Origin: Deroplatys truncata
Lineage: Eukaryota; Arthropoda; Insecta; Mantodea; Mantidae
Assembly (NCBI GenBank): GCA_030765065.1
Contig: CM060988.1
Coordinates: 196,104,565 to 196,168,564, forward strand
DNA length: 64,000 nucleotides
Direction: 5' to 3'
Shown here: positions 1 through 11,439 of the stretch, in pieces
Layout of the letters: each line of letters starts with the position of its first letter
Numbering within the stretch: position 1 is the stretch's first letter
Program-made: the position numbers and the translations under genes
Notes under the pieces: generated by a model
Databases searched by the model: none
The model's input: only the letters and a program-made list of their open reading frames with translations
What the model was told of the DNA's origin: nothing

Positions 1-1935
1 TTTATTAAATAAAATTAAAGAAAAGAATGATGTGCCAGAATGTTGGAAAATAAGTATGGTGGTACAAATTTACAAAGGAAAGGGAGGAGGCAAATAGACC
101 AGAGAACTATAGGGGAATAAGTTTACTATCAATATTAGGGAAAATATACACAGGTATATTGGCCAATAGATTAAGAAACTGGATGGAAGAGGAAGGAAAA
201 CTGTCAGAATATCAAACAGGATATAGGAAAGGTAAACAAACAATAGAAAATATATTTATAATAAAGACTATAATAGATAAGTATCATAGCAGGAAAAAAG
301 GAAGGATATACATGTTTTTTTGCACATTTTGAAAAAGCAGTTGATACAATAAATAGAGAAGCATTAGCAAGAAAGGGGTAAGCGAAATTTTATAAAACAA
401 ATCAAGAAGATTTATAAAGATATAAGATTTTGTATAAGATGTAAAAATAATGGAATTACAGAAGTGATGGAGCAAAAAATAGGATTAAGACAAGGGCGCA
501 AATTGAGCCCTATATTATTTAATATATTCATAGATGACATACTAGAAAGAGTGAAAGAAAAAAATCTGCACTGCCCCATAATAGCAAATAGAGAGATACC
601 AGGTTTACTATACATGGATGATCTTATGGTCGGGACTGTAACGGTAATTGGGCTACAGAAAGCAATCAACGGAATACATGAATTCTGCGAAGAATGGGGA
701 ATTAAAGTAAGTATAAATTAAAAGTTGTAGTATTTAAAACAGGAAATAAACTAAAAAAAGAAGAGAACTGGCAGATGGGGGGTTTAAAGCTACAGATTGT
801 CAAGGAGTTTGATTATTTGGGGGTGAGGATGAGCAGTAATGGTGAATGGGTGGCACATAGCAGGAAGGTTATGGCTAAAGGAAAGGCAACAATGACAGGA
901 ATAAGGATCTGCAAATACAAATTAGAAATGCCAACTAAATGGATAGAAAGAATGAATGAAGCATTGGTAGAAGCAAGAATACTATATGCAGTAGAAATTT
1001 GGGAGGGATCTGAATTAAGCAGAAAAATAGACCAGAGCTATAAAACGTTCCGTAAAGAGCTATTGGGGTTACCAAGATCAGCACCAGGGGAAGTAGCATT
1101 AGTGGAATTAGGAAGAACAAGAAGAAAGAGAGAGATACTGGAAAGGATATTGAAATTTTGGTTTAGATGCCTGAGAAAAAATGAAGAGGAAAATTTAAAG
1201 ATATGCGTAGAACAACAAAAGAGTACAAATAATAAAAATAGCTGGTGGACAGGGGTAGAAAAATTATGGAGAAGATAGGAAGGGGAGATATTTACAGAAC
1301 AGGAGCAAGAAATAGCAACAGTTTCTGGATAACAGTAAGAAAGAGAGTGGAGGATATAGAAAGACAAGAGATTTGGGGAAGCTTAGAGAATAAAAAATCA
1401 CTACGGTTCTATACATTGGTAAAAAGGAAATGGGGAAGAGAAGGGTATGTGGATTATTGTAATAGAGCAGAAAAAGAAGCGTTTGCATGGATGAGAACAG
1501 GTTCAATGTACCTGAGAGGGCTAAGAGGCAGAAAAAATGGAATTTGTGAACTATGTGGAGGTAGTGAAAGCACAGAGCATTTATATGATTGAATGCAAAG
1601 AATTAGTGGAATGGAGACAAGAAGTATGGGAGGAAAAATCGTAGCATTTAAAATGTTAACAAGAAAAGAAAAATAAGAATATGGGGGAAGTTCTTAAGAA
1701 AAGTAAAAGAGAAATGGATTACAAAAGTAAGAGAGATAAGAAAGGTAGAAGGGCAAACAGAAGAGGGAGAGGATGGGCAATGGGGATTAAGGGTAACAAG
1801 GGATGTTCAGAAGGCCAGGGTGCCAGGCAAAAGGAGCAGCATATCTGGCAAGGAAATTTGTACATAGGTTAAGTTAGTTTATAAGTGGAATATGGTAAAA
1901 AAAATTGTGTATAAAAGTCTACAAATAAAGTTATC
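1..1935 (+). mobile_element. Decayed non-LTR retrotransposon (LINE), 3' part
   Basis: Remnant of a LINE reverse transcriptase, cut by the window start. Translated pieces in shifting frames give the RT order: a palm segment around 190-350 (YQTGYRKGKQT, then KAVDT), LRQGRKLSPILFN near 480-520, the catalytic YMDD box near 610-625 (usually FADD in LINEs), the FDYLGV motif near 808-825, and a C-terminal zinc-knuckle-like CELCGGSESTEH near 1545-1580. Several frameshifts and stops (for example near 325, 379, 720 and 1278) make it inactive. A possible AATAAA signal lies near 1924. The clade is not certain. It lies just outside the left edge of the duplicated unit. Confidence 0.85.
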
Positions 1936-2317
1936 TAACTATTAAAATATGTTACAACAATGAGAAGAAAACTTAGGATTGAGAAATGGGCCAATCTACT
2001 AATAGAGATAAGGGGGATGAATTTGAATTCAAGGTGCAAAATATTAAAGAGTTTGGGGAGTATCTAGGCAAGGTTAATAGAAAATAAACAATCTTGGGGA
2101 ATCAGAAAGTGTAGAAATATAATTTAAACCAGATAGAGTCTGAGTATACCGTTAAAGATAATTGGGCCTGATAGTAGAACAACCACAAGGTTGAAACTAG
2201 ATGGACCACTTGTTTACTCAGCGCTCTTGAGAAAGAGTCACTAGTATTGTAGGTTTTAATCTGTTTGGTCAAGAGATTGTAAGTATATTACTAAGTAGAC
2301 AATAAATAAATTCATTC
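1936..2317. other. Unassigned AT-rich sequence
   Basis: No coding frame, RNA or repeat recognised. It separates the LINE from the start of the tandem-duplicated unit. Confidence 0.5.
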
Positions 2318-2760
2318 ACTCAATTACCAACCAGTGGTTACACAAAAGCACACTAACCATTGTTCCATGTTTATCACAGAAGCTTTGCACACATGCATTG
2401 TTTAACAACAGGATTGATTCACTTTAAATAAGCTTAGGTTTCTGAATTCATAGAAGGCCAGCTTTAGATTAGTTTTTTTTTAATATAAAATCTTATTTTA
2501 AAAATAAAGAGAGCTGCAGGTTGTTACACTACATCACTAAAAGAACTTCTTAGTAATGAAGTGTAACAACCTACAACTCTCTTTATTTTAAATTATGACA
2601 CATCACCATTACTAGCTTCTCAATCTTCAAAATTAAATAAAATCTTATGTTAATTGCGAACCAGTGGTTACACCAAAGCATACTAACAATGCTCCATGTT
2701 TATGACATAAGCTTAAGTTTCTGAATTTGCTTGCTGTTATGCACTTTTGACAGTATGCTC
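2318..2760. repeat. Satellite-like module repeats
   Basis: Two copies of a module containing CCAGTGGTTACAC, then a GTTCCATGTTTAT-like stretch, then AAGCTTAGGTTTCTGAATT. The first spans about 2322-2475 and the second about 2645-2730, separated by an inserted hairpin element. More copies lie at 35040-35480 and partly at 30790-30920. Confidence 0.7.
2485..2648. mobile_element. Small hairpin insertion with 12-bp flanking repeats
   Basis: A 140-bp insertion (2497-2636) is bracketed by the same 12 bases, ATAAAATCTTAT, at 2485-2496 and 2637-2648. Inside are near-perfect 30-bp inverted arms at 2501-2530 and 2560-2589 with a 29-base loop. The matching place in unit 2 (about 35365-35390) lacks it. It is probably a tiny non-autonomous element. 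Confidence 0.65.
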
Positions 2761-3599
2761 TGTTGCATTGCTTTATATCACCGGAAAGCAAAACTAAAGA
2801 ACTAAGGAAAATATTGCCAATTTTCATTTAGATGGCATTTCCATTGTGCATGTACATTAGCAGAAAGATGGCAATTCCTGTTGTCATTACAACCTAATTC
2901 TGCTATAAAAGTAAGGCACTTCCTAAAAGGAGCAGGCAGTTGGGCACCAGGTCTCAAGGAGACACCATCTGATCCTAAAACAACCCCTAAGGTATTTCTG
3001 TTCTTTAAGAATTACATTTTAATACATTTTAAGTACCACGGCACATGAGCAATTTATGCCATTAAGTTCATAATGAAGATATTAAAAAAAGATGTAAAAG
3101 TAATCCTAGTTTTGCAGATAATGAAATATAGTTAACATGGCAATTTCCTATGCACGTATGCAGTATTAGCAAAATGGAGTACTTTGTTGACCTATCATAG
3201 GAATTTATGTATAAGAAACTTAATAAGGGATGATTGGTGAGTTACAGGCTGTATATGCATTCACTTCACCTTTTGAAGTCACTCTTATATGCATTTTTGT
3301 TTCTCAAATCTTTAGTCTATTAATATTAAATAGATGCGTAACCATTATCCAATATGCTTTTCAAAATAAAGACAAATTTGGTCTTTCATGTTTAAATTAA
3401 TGGAATTTTTTTACAAAACTAAATAGCTGAATAATATCCCACTACAACACTAGTAAGCATTAATTTCAAGTAATAAAATATTAACATTAAAGTTTAGCAA
3501 AGTTTAAAGTCAAAAGTTTGTTCTCATTGTTAAAGTAAATTATTACTCATAAGTAAAAGCACAATTAAATCCTGAGATTTGAGGACTTTCTTTTTGGAT
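2761..3599. other. Left part of block A, no gene seen
   Basis: Aligns with 35481-39170 of unit 2 once the two unit-2 insertions are removed. It holds the intact sites of those insertions: 2930-2947 for the IS630-like element and TTA at 3166-3168 for the Harbinger MITE. From about 3100 it also aligns with 24120 onward (block B). Confidence 0.6.
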
Positions 3600-4560
3600 T
3601 CCATATAGGTAAAGAAGACAACTTTATTAAAATAAGCTTTTCACACCCTTTCACTCTCTGCTTAGAATAAAGCCAAACCACTTAGGCCTTTTCGAGTCAC
3701 AGATCAGTTTTAATTTACAAAATTATCTTTTAGCTTTGGCCACTGTAACAGAAACATTTAAGTACATGCAACAATCACTGCATACATCGGGATAGGCAAA
3801 AGTCAGAAAACTATGTTCAGTCAATATTAGCTTAGCAAGCTGTTTCACTTCAGTGATATTTTTAATGTTAGATCTGAAGGAACTTGTAACCGATAATATT
3901 TGTGGTGTAAACAAGGGTATTATGTTGTCAGAAAATGTTTCTGCAAAATTTTAGCTTCTTTTTCCAGTTGATCATTGATAAAAGAAGGGTTGAATTATCC
4001 TTGTGTTCTACTAACTTAATACCCTTGAACCAAATGTCAGGTTGTGAGCATCTAGGGATAATATATTATCACCTTAAAACTTGACTATGGGAGAGTGAGT
4101 TTTTGATGTTCACAAAGTTCATTTAATTGACACTTCACCTTAATGAGTCGCTTGTTTAAAAACTCAAGTCCTTTTGAGAAGATTTTGGCTTGCTCTTCAA
4201 CTAACGAATGGAAAGATCCTTAAAGGTCTTTTATCTGCAAATGAGCACTACCCAAAAGGTTATAGGTGACATATCTAGTGATTCTGCTTGTGGTGATTTG
4301 GAGACAATATTCATCTTACACTGAATGACGAAGAGTAAAACAAATCTGAAGCTTTTGAGTGTTTTCTTCGGACTAATAGCTTCATTTCTTTCCTTTAGAT
4401 TTTTGTTGCTCAGAATTATAAGAGAGAATGCTTTCAGAACTTCAGTAAATCTTTATATGAGAGCATGCAAAGAATCGCAGCTTTTCCCACCCAGCGAATG
4501 GGTTAAATGTTCTCAGATTAATAACTTATAAAAGTACTAAAAGTTTTGCTAAACCAGTCT
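3600..4560 (-). pseudogene. hAT transposase relic (hATC end), block A
   Basis: Reading the minus strand gives broken pieces of a hAT transposase. One piece near 4140-4210 includes LEFLNKRLIKVKCQLNELCE. A piece near 3720-3910 reads TEVKQLAKL, then FAYPDVC and VSVTVAKAKR, then a stop and KLKL. This matches the hAT C-terminal dimerisation pattern YPNVxxALRxxLTxPVTVASAERSFSKLKL. Frameshifts and stops show it is dead. The same relic sits in blocks A', B and B', so it is older than the duplications. Family assignment is from motif memory. Confidence 0.6.
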
Positions 4561-4789
4561 GAATAATCCAGAATAACAATTTTTGGATTATGGATGTTTT
4601 AAGTACTTAAAAAATGAAAAGGAACCATGTAGTGGCTTTCATTACAACTTGATGGGTAACTCTTAACAATAAGCCATAAAATGTCTTAATTTGAATGTTT
4701 TCAAAAGTGCCTCTTAGAACTGATACAAAATTTAATGAAATGGACTTGACAGACTATTCACAGAATGTGCAGAAAAGTATATCGAACAA

Positions 4790-5110
4790 CCAATATTTGA
4801 ATCCAAATTGTTAAAGCTGTTTACAATTTATCACATAAGAGTGGAGGTAACACATAATTTACAGAAAATTTGGAAACCACATTTCATTCTTTATGTAAAT
4901 ATAGTAATTCCGTAGTTCTTTAATGAAAACTGCGAACTAATTTTAAAAAATGAAAGATATTAAAAGTGTATTGATGTAAAGGGTTGTTTGGGGTGGGGGA
5001 ATTTTCTCTAAAATGTCTGTGTGGCATTCTTAACAGTGTCTGACTTAAGCACAAAATTCAGTATTTATCCTGGTTTTCATTTTTAAGTAATGCTGTTCAT
5101 ACACTAATTA
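4790..5110. mobile_element. Old copy of the 870-bp element family
   Basis: The stretch ATGTAAAGGGTTGTTTGGGG, followed by GTGGCATTCTTAACAG and GTAATGCTGTTCATACAC, aligns with the younger insertion at 55695-56566 (TGTAAAGGGTATCTTGGGAT, then GAGTTATGCTGATCACAGAC). Only the inner part is recognisable. Confidence 0.5.
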
Positions 5111-5334
5111 TGCCTTTGTGCTGCAGATGTTCTGGGCATCTTAGAATGTATATCTGTTAAGGCTTAATAGAAAATTTTAGAGAAAATATCACCAATGTTC
5201 CCATTTACATGGTTGGCATCATTAATTGCAAATACGAATACCTGGCAGTTGACACTAATGATATATGCAGTAAAATTTTAATTCAGAAAGGAAATTTGGG
5301 AATGGAACATTTTAGGCTTCCTCTCCAGAATTTC

Positions 5335-5495
5335 CAGTTATGAGGCTTGAGGAAACCTGAGAAAAGGGATTTTAAAGTCCCCTCCCCAGAGCTGGAAGGA
5401 ATCTCAGTCTGGGAGGACATTCATGCAGGATTTGAACCCGAGAGATCCCTTTATCATTCTGTGCCACAATGACCTTGGTTATCTGAATCTATGCT
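5335..5495 (-). mobile_element. tRNA-derived SINE, family 2
   Basis: On the minus strand, a box-B-like GGGTTCAAATCC (about 5428-5439) lies downstream of a box-A-like AACCAAGGTCATTGTGGCA (about 5462-5480). A GC-richer body follows to about 5340. The same SINE occurs at the matching place in A', B and B', so it predates those duplications. Confidence 0.65.
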
Positions 5496-5777
5496 TTCTC
5501 ATAATCAATGTGCTGACCTCTATTGAAAATTAATATAAACTTCATTTTTAAGAATGTGTGCTTTTGAGAGGAAAATAACTTTCAATCACACTTCAGAGCA
5601 GAAATCTTAGTTTTTGAAATATGATACTTACAACATTTAAGGAATTGCAGTCTTCAGTTATTGATTCCTCATTATTGTCAAATTAATTGCTCTTGTGTAC
5701 ATACAGCAGTGGTTCCTTGTGTGTTTTAAGTGTAAGGTGAACCTTGATAACACTAATTTCCTTTTGTTTTTCTACAG
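5496..5777 (+). other. Sequence upstream of zinc-finger exon 1, ending in a splice acceptor
   Basis: It ends in a good polypyrimidine tract and acceptor (TTTGTTTTTCTACAG, to 5777). This implies at least one further 5' exon upstream that I could not identify. No convincing promoter was found. Confidence 0.55.
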
Positions 5778-5785
5778 TGTGTGAA

Positions 5786-7012
5786 ATGGATACCAAAACA
5801 AAAGTTAAAGAAGAAGTTGATCTTCTAGAAGAAGAGAGAGCAATTGAGAAAAACTTTTCATACTCAAAACCTGAAAGAATATTTGAAATTGATGCTACAA
5901 ATAGTCAATATGACACTAAAATGTTTCACAAAATAAACAACAGAGAGGTTGATAATTTAAACACAGGCTTATCAAATGAAAGAGAACTCTGCTCCATGAA
6001 TCATGAGAGAAATTATGGAAATGACACTATAACAAGGAGAAATGATGTTGAAATGGATCATAAAATAGATATCAAACAGGAAGATGATGTTTTATACACA
6101 GGCTTACTAAATGAGAGAGAACTTTGTTCCATGGATAATAAGAGAAATTATGAAAATGATACTATAACAAATGTGAATGATTTTGAAATTAACAACAAAA
6201 TAAATATCAAAGAACAAATTGTCTCTTCAGACACAGTCTCACCAAATCACAGAGTGTGTTTTTCCACAGATTTTGGAAATAGATTTAAGAATGATGCTGT
6301 CGCATGTAGTGGTTTTGAATTGGATAATACTAAAGTATTAAAAGAGGGGGCTTTTATTTCTGATACTGGTTTTCACAAAGAAGAGAAGTGTTTTTCTTCA
6401 GAACAAACAGATATCAAACAGGAAGATGATGTTTTATACACAGGCTTGCTAAATGAGAGAGAACATTGTTCCATGGATAATAAGAGAAATTATGACAATG
6501 AAAGTATAAGAAATGTGATTGATTTTGAAATGGACCACAAAATAGATATCAAAGAAGGAGTTGATATTTTAGACACAGGCTTACCAAATGAGAGAGAAGT
6601 TTGCTCTGTGGATCATGAGAGAAACTATGGAAATGATACTACAAGGAGAAATAATTTTGAAATTAACAACAAAATAAATATCAAAGAACAAGTTGTCTCT
6701 TCAGACACAGTCTCATCAAATCACAGAGTGTGCTTTTCCACAGATTTTGGAAATAGATTTAAGAATGATGCTGTCACATGTAGTGGTTTTGAATTGGATA
6801 ATACTAAAGAACTAAAAGAGGGGGCTTTTATTTCTGATACTGGTTTTCAGAAAGAGGAGAAGTGCTTTTCTTCAGAACTTGTCAAGAAGATAAAGAAAGA
6901 GTTTATCACATATAATGAGTGTGGTGAAGTGAGTGTTCAAAGAATGTCGACAGAAACAGAATGCATATCAGAAGCATCGGTTTCAAGCACTTTACTGCAG
7001 TGTGAAAACAAG
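5786..7012 (+). CDS. Zinc-finger gene copy 1, exon 1: acidic N-terminal repeat region
   Basis: First coding exon of a C2H2 zinc-finger protein. The acceptor AG is at 5776-5777, the ATG at 5786 follows GTGTGTGAA, and the donor AG|GTAAGT is at 7012/7013, leaving phase 0. It encodes 409 residues starting MDTKTKVKEEVDLLEEE, rich in D, E, K and N. About eight degenerate repeats of roughly 44 residues can be seen, with a core like DIKQEDDVLYTGLLNERE or INNKINIKEQ, then CFSTDFGNRFKND. Repeats 3-4 and 7-8 are near duplicates. VKEE, IKQE and IKKE fit the SUMO consensus (hydrophobic-K-x-E), which is only suggestive. No KRAB, ZAD or BTB domain is visible. The frame also stays open upstream through the acceptor, so an earlier coding exon is possible. 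Confidence 0.85.
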
Positions 7013-7844
7013 GTAAGTTGTTAAGTATAAAATAACTATAAGTAAATTGTTCATTATATAGAGTGAGTAATTGTTAATTCCAGCCCTCAAAGATCAGTGT
7101 ATGATGTAACTCAATATTTGCATCATAGCAGGTAATAAGTGCTGCTGCTACACCATGAGATATGATTTTTAATGCCCATTACATTATTGCTAGATTTGCA
7201 AGAAAATTCCTAGTTTTGTTAAAAATTGGTTATCTTTTAGAAAAGAACAAACTCTTAGGCTTTAACTGGGGAATGCAATGCTAGAAACTGAATACTCACC
7301 TTTACCTCCAAGATGATAATTAAAACATGGTATTTGGAAATGCACTTTCAGAGAGTGAGAAGGATACAGACAGAGAGTACGTCTAAGAAGAATTTGATGA
7401 AACCCCACAATGAGCAATTATCCGCAATATTGAACATTTCACACACAAAGCTAATCAAACTACTTAACTTCTCTTTCTTGTTTAATATATTTCCTCATGG
7501 ATATACCATCTAAGATTTCAAATCAGCAATATAAACTTTCATCCTATACAATAGATGTAGAACATGAAGTACAAAACTATGTTAACTGGCTTATAGAATA
7601 TAGATCATGATACATTTTATGTATATAATTGAGATTACACATGTCTAAGGAAATACAACATATGAACCTATATAGGTAGCATCATCATCCTGTTATGAAA
7701 ACTCTTCTACGGAATAATGCCATTTTATAATTGCATAGTTTAAGGGTGGGTAAGAATTTCTTCTAGGTGCATGACAACAATCTGAGAGAGTCTGGTAAGA
7801 CATTGAATTTTTGATACACTGATAGCCTGTTACTTTTTTATATA
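7013..7844 (+). other. Intron 1, first part
   Basis: Non-coding; closely matches 42286-43122 in unit 2. Short open stretches (for example around 7313-7513) are not conserved as coding sequence and are not called. Confidence 0.6.
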
Positions 7845-8994
7845 GATGGTGTCTCATAAGTAATATGGTGTTTTAAGTGAACATTTTCTGACTAGAAATT
7901 AAACTACTCTTCAAAGTAGAGTCCATCAGATCCTATGGTCTTTAGCCATCCTTCAACGAGGTTTATTATCTTGTAAAGGTACCAATCTCTGGATTTCCAT
8001 GCAAAGATTTTGGTGAAAAAATGTTTACAAAATATTTTCCATTGAAGATGAGGGCTGTAGGCTGGGTGTGGTAGCAGTCTGACTCTTTCCAATTCCTGAA
8101 TTTTTGTCATCGTTGTTCATGCAGTATGGGATGTTGCATTGTCCTTCCTGCAAGAGAACTCTCTTTTGAGTAACAAAGGCTGGCTCTCTCTGTCTCAAAA
8201 TGTATTGAACTAGTTCCAGCTGTTGAGAATAAAGATCCGCATTGTCTGCACGCTCATTTGAAACAAACTCCCAGTAAATCACTCCTTCAAAATTCCATCA
8301 GACACACAACATTACTTTGAGGCAGAACTGATTGTTTTTAATGATGGCTTTGGCAGCTTGATGGTGACAGAGCCAGTGTTTCAAGGCATCAGAGTTGCAG
8401 TACTTTTTCATCACATATGACAATTCTCCTGCTAAATCTGTCATCCATGTGATTACTGATTAGCTGACACAGACATCTGCTCTACGTTGAGCCTGTTGAG
8501 GTGTCAGTTCATGAGATCCACAGCTCCTGTTTGATTTACCAAGTTTCTTAATCTGCCAATGTATGGTATCTTTTGATGAACCTAGTTCTTCTCGCAGCCT
8601 ACAATTACTTTTTTTGTAGATTTTCTTCCAAAACTCTTCATCTGTTCTCAATATCTCATAATTTAAGTCTTCCAGAACATGGTAAATCTTTAATACTTTC
8701 TTCTCCAGTGTTAAACGTTGGAATCATCGTTGTCCCACACGCTCACTAACTCTTCCTTCCACTTGACATATTTTTTGGGCCATGGCATCAGTTTTATAAT
8801 CTTGTTTCCATTAATGCTTTACAAGGACTGTAACCTCAAAGTCTGTAACTTCCATTTTATCACAACTGACACATTCTTGCAATATACACAATATTAGCCA
8901 TGGCATCCTGTAAATAGCATTGGCAAACCAAAGGAAACCAGTTATATCTTATAAAACACCAAACTTAAAAACCAACGTTACTTATGAGACAACC
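7845..8994 (-). mobile_element. Mariner-like transposon relic (type 1) in intron 1
   Basis: A 1150-bp element with terminal inverted repeats: GTCTCATAAGTAA near the left end at 7850 and the reverse complement TTACTTATGAGAC near 8978-8990, with TA on each side. Minus-strand pieces give mariner transposase: LGSSKDTIHWQIKKLGKS and LTPQQAQRRADVCVS (about 8460-8580), QQLELVQYI, and LLPHPAYSPHLQ (about 8040-8080), which corresponds to the LPHPPYSPDL box. The last catalytic D position reads H, and frameshifts are present, so it is dead. It is shared with unit 2. Confidence 0.85.
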
Positions 8995-9849
8995 TACATA
9001 ATAGCAAGTATGTTGGTTGTTGACCTGTGTAAATATCGTTTTGTGTCATATTTTGCTAAGCATGTAGCTTCCTGAGTTTAGTTTAGGCGATAAACTGGAA
9101 GTAGACAGGGAGAAGGAACATATTTATAGCTATTATTATGAAATAAATATAATCCAAAAGAGGCAGAAGTAATCTGTCACATGGTAGAGTCTATTCCTGG
9201 CTTTTGCGCTTTAACTTTCAAGTATACTATCCAAAATCATTTTGACAGTATGTAAGCTTGTACTGAAAGCTGGTTGAACTTATTAAGACATATCTATACA
9301 CTTACATTTTAAAACTAAGTGTTCTTCTACATCTTACATTAATTTATTATTTATATGTCACATTTGTTTTGATTTCACTATGTTTTTCTCTTTTTTATTT
9401 TATTAAATTTGGTCAAGTTGAGCAAGTTAAATAAGTAATGTAATGTCTGATTTCTAGTTTATGTGGTTATCTATGAGCAACCCACCTACATTAGATTTTC
9501 AATATTTCTTCATTTATTTTCTGAGTTTATGTTTGAACCTTGGGAACACGTGTTGCACCTTGTTATATTAGCTCTATTAAAACCACATTTGTTTAACTCA
9601 AACCATTTACACATCTTGTTATGTATGTCATTTAATTAACTGTTACACAGCTAAATTGCACTATAAACTCAGTTTTTAATATAATTTCTTAATACATTTG
9701 TAACAAATATTTTAAGAGCAATTTCAATATGTCTTAATATTTGATGTAAAGAAATATTTTGTTCTGCATTCTGGAAAACAATCGGAAAACACTGCATGAT
9801 TATCCAAATAATTTTTTAAACAAATAAAACAGGAGTTACTTTGTTACAG
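8995..9849 (+). other. Intron 1, last part, with acceptor
   Basis: AT-rich intron ending in TTTGTTACAG at 9849. Nothing else recognised. Confidence 0.6.
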
Positions 9850-9890
9850 GATGAGAAGGCAGAGAACTTGGAATCAGCAGATTCATCTAG
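9850..9890 (+). CDS. Zinc-finger gene copy 1, exon 2: 41-nt micro-exon
   Basis: Bounded by acceptor TTTGTTACAG (to 9849) and donor TCTAG|GTAAGG. Read in phase 0 from exon 1 it gives DEKAENLESADSS plus two bases AG, which complete an arginine codon with the first G of exon 3. The unit-2 counterpart keeps length, phase and both sites, with A-to-T and S-to-P changes only. It is too short for ordinary ORF finding; the call rests on frame continuity across both junctions in both copies. Confidence 0.8.
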
Positions 9891-9976
9891 GTAAGGCTTT
9901 ATAATATTACACCTTGACTTTGTAAATTTATTTCTTCTTCTTCTAATACTGCTTACAACCTTTTCAAGTGAGATCG

Positions 9977-10245
9977 CCCTTCGTGGTGTAGTGGTTACCA
10001 TGCTAGCTTCTAGTTCCCAAGGTTGCGGGTTCAAACCCAGCTGAGGACAATGGATTTTTTTCAGGCTTAAAAATGCTTAGCATGGCTTCCTTCGGATGGG
10101 AAGTAAAGCTGGTGGTCCCGTGTCGTGGATTACAGCATGTAAAAGAAACTCAAGCAAACTTACCGGTCTTTTATGCTCAATATAGAATGGAACGCTAAGA
10201 ACCATAGTAGTTAAAGAGTGTCTATAACTAAAACTCAATTCAATT
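9977..10245 (+). mobile_element. tRNA-derived SINE, family 1, in intron 2
   Basis: The head carries box-A-like TGGTGTAGTGGTTACCATGC and box-B-like GGTTGCGGGTTCAAACCC near 10020. A body follows (GGAAGTAAAGCTGGTGGTCC), and the tail near 10180-10245 runs AATATAGAATGG, AACGCTAAGAAC and AGTTAAAGAGTG. The same family occurs inside the zinc-finger array at 16021. Confidence 0.8.
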
Positions 10246-11439
10246 CAGCTTAAAGCTAATTACAAAAGTTTGGCATTTTCTTATGGGACATCTGAGTTAT
10301 TACCAAAAATGGCAGCTCGTGTAGCTCTTAGTTTTTATACAATATTTGGTAATTCTCCTGTAAAAGTATGAGATTTGCCTGTAAATCTCGTCAAGAGTGT
10401 AATATGTCAGTCTCACCATAAGACGTACAAGTGTCGAGTGTTCAAAAGGTTAATATCTTGGTAACAGTCAATCTGTTTTTCTTGAGGGAGCAGAGATAAT
10501 TTCAAAATTACAACTATTTCTGCTGCTGCAACTGCTTACAATCTGCAAAACCTGATTAGTAGTTATAATGTAATACTGAAAGCTGTTAAGTTATTCACTT
10601 TACATAATATTTGTTTTAGCTATGTCTGATGTTGTGGACTTTGGGTGATAGCCCATGCCTTAACCTCTCTTTGCAGGTAGGGGGAGCATTGAGAGAATAG
10701 TGCCAGTATTATAATGCTACATCTGAAAATGTTAGTGACCCCACCTACATTGTATGTGCCACTACACTGGGCACTCTGTCTACTCTCTTGTTAAAGGAAG
10801 CCATGTATGTGCTTTAGATATAAACTACTGGTAACAGTGCTAAAATTCTCATTCGCCCCAATCTATACCTGTAACTCCAGCTCAGTTTTATATGAGTTCC
10901 TCCTTCATAAGATTAGTATTTGTTTTCATTTACCAGAGGTTTAATAACTGTGTCTACTATCTAGAATAGACAAATTTGATAGCTCTTGTTTCTGCAACAA
11001 ATTGGGATTCAGCAAAAGAAATGCAAAGAAGAGTTTGGCATTGATGCTAGGAATGAATCATCACATAACCAATTACTCATTGTGAATATCAAGATTCAGT
11101 ATTCTTATATAACGGTAAGGAACTTAATTCCTGATAAGGGAACATGGCCATGGCCACCAATATTTTGTGTTATTTTATATTGTGTTTATTCTTGTATGAA
11201 TGGGTTTTCAAGGTACAGTCACCTTAGATTAATTGTACATGATAATAGTATTTTCAGATTTAATTGTCTTCTTCTGGAACTGTATTTCTGAATCATTTAT
11301 AACATCTTGAGAGGTATTCGTATCCCCCATATAATCCCTGAAAAGTTTTATAGTGATTTTCTAAATTCTTTCCAATTCTTTATAATTTTGAAACTACAAA
11401 AATATTTTCTTATATAAGTAACTAAGAAAAATGGTTGTA
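10246..11439 (+). other. Intron 2, first part
   Basis: Non-coding, matching 45531-46724 of unit 2. An open stretch at 10986-11291 is not conserved in length or splice signals between copies and is left uncalled. Confidence 0.55.

Noticed and set aside
5744-5785. Upstream extension of exon 1
   Set aside because: The region before 5778 is a polypyrimidine tract and acceptor; the longer frame only reads through intron sequence.
9816-10034. Minus-strand open frame over the micro-exon and SINE
   Set aside because: It is antisense to the micro-exon and a SINE; the unit-2 frame differs in length and there is no protein resemblance.
10986-11291. Possible extra exon of the zinc-finger gene
   Set aside because: Unit 2 has length differences that change the frame and there are no matched splice sites. 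Exons 2 and 3 already join in phase without it.
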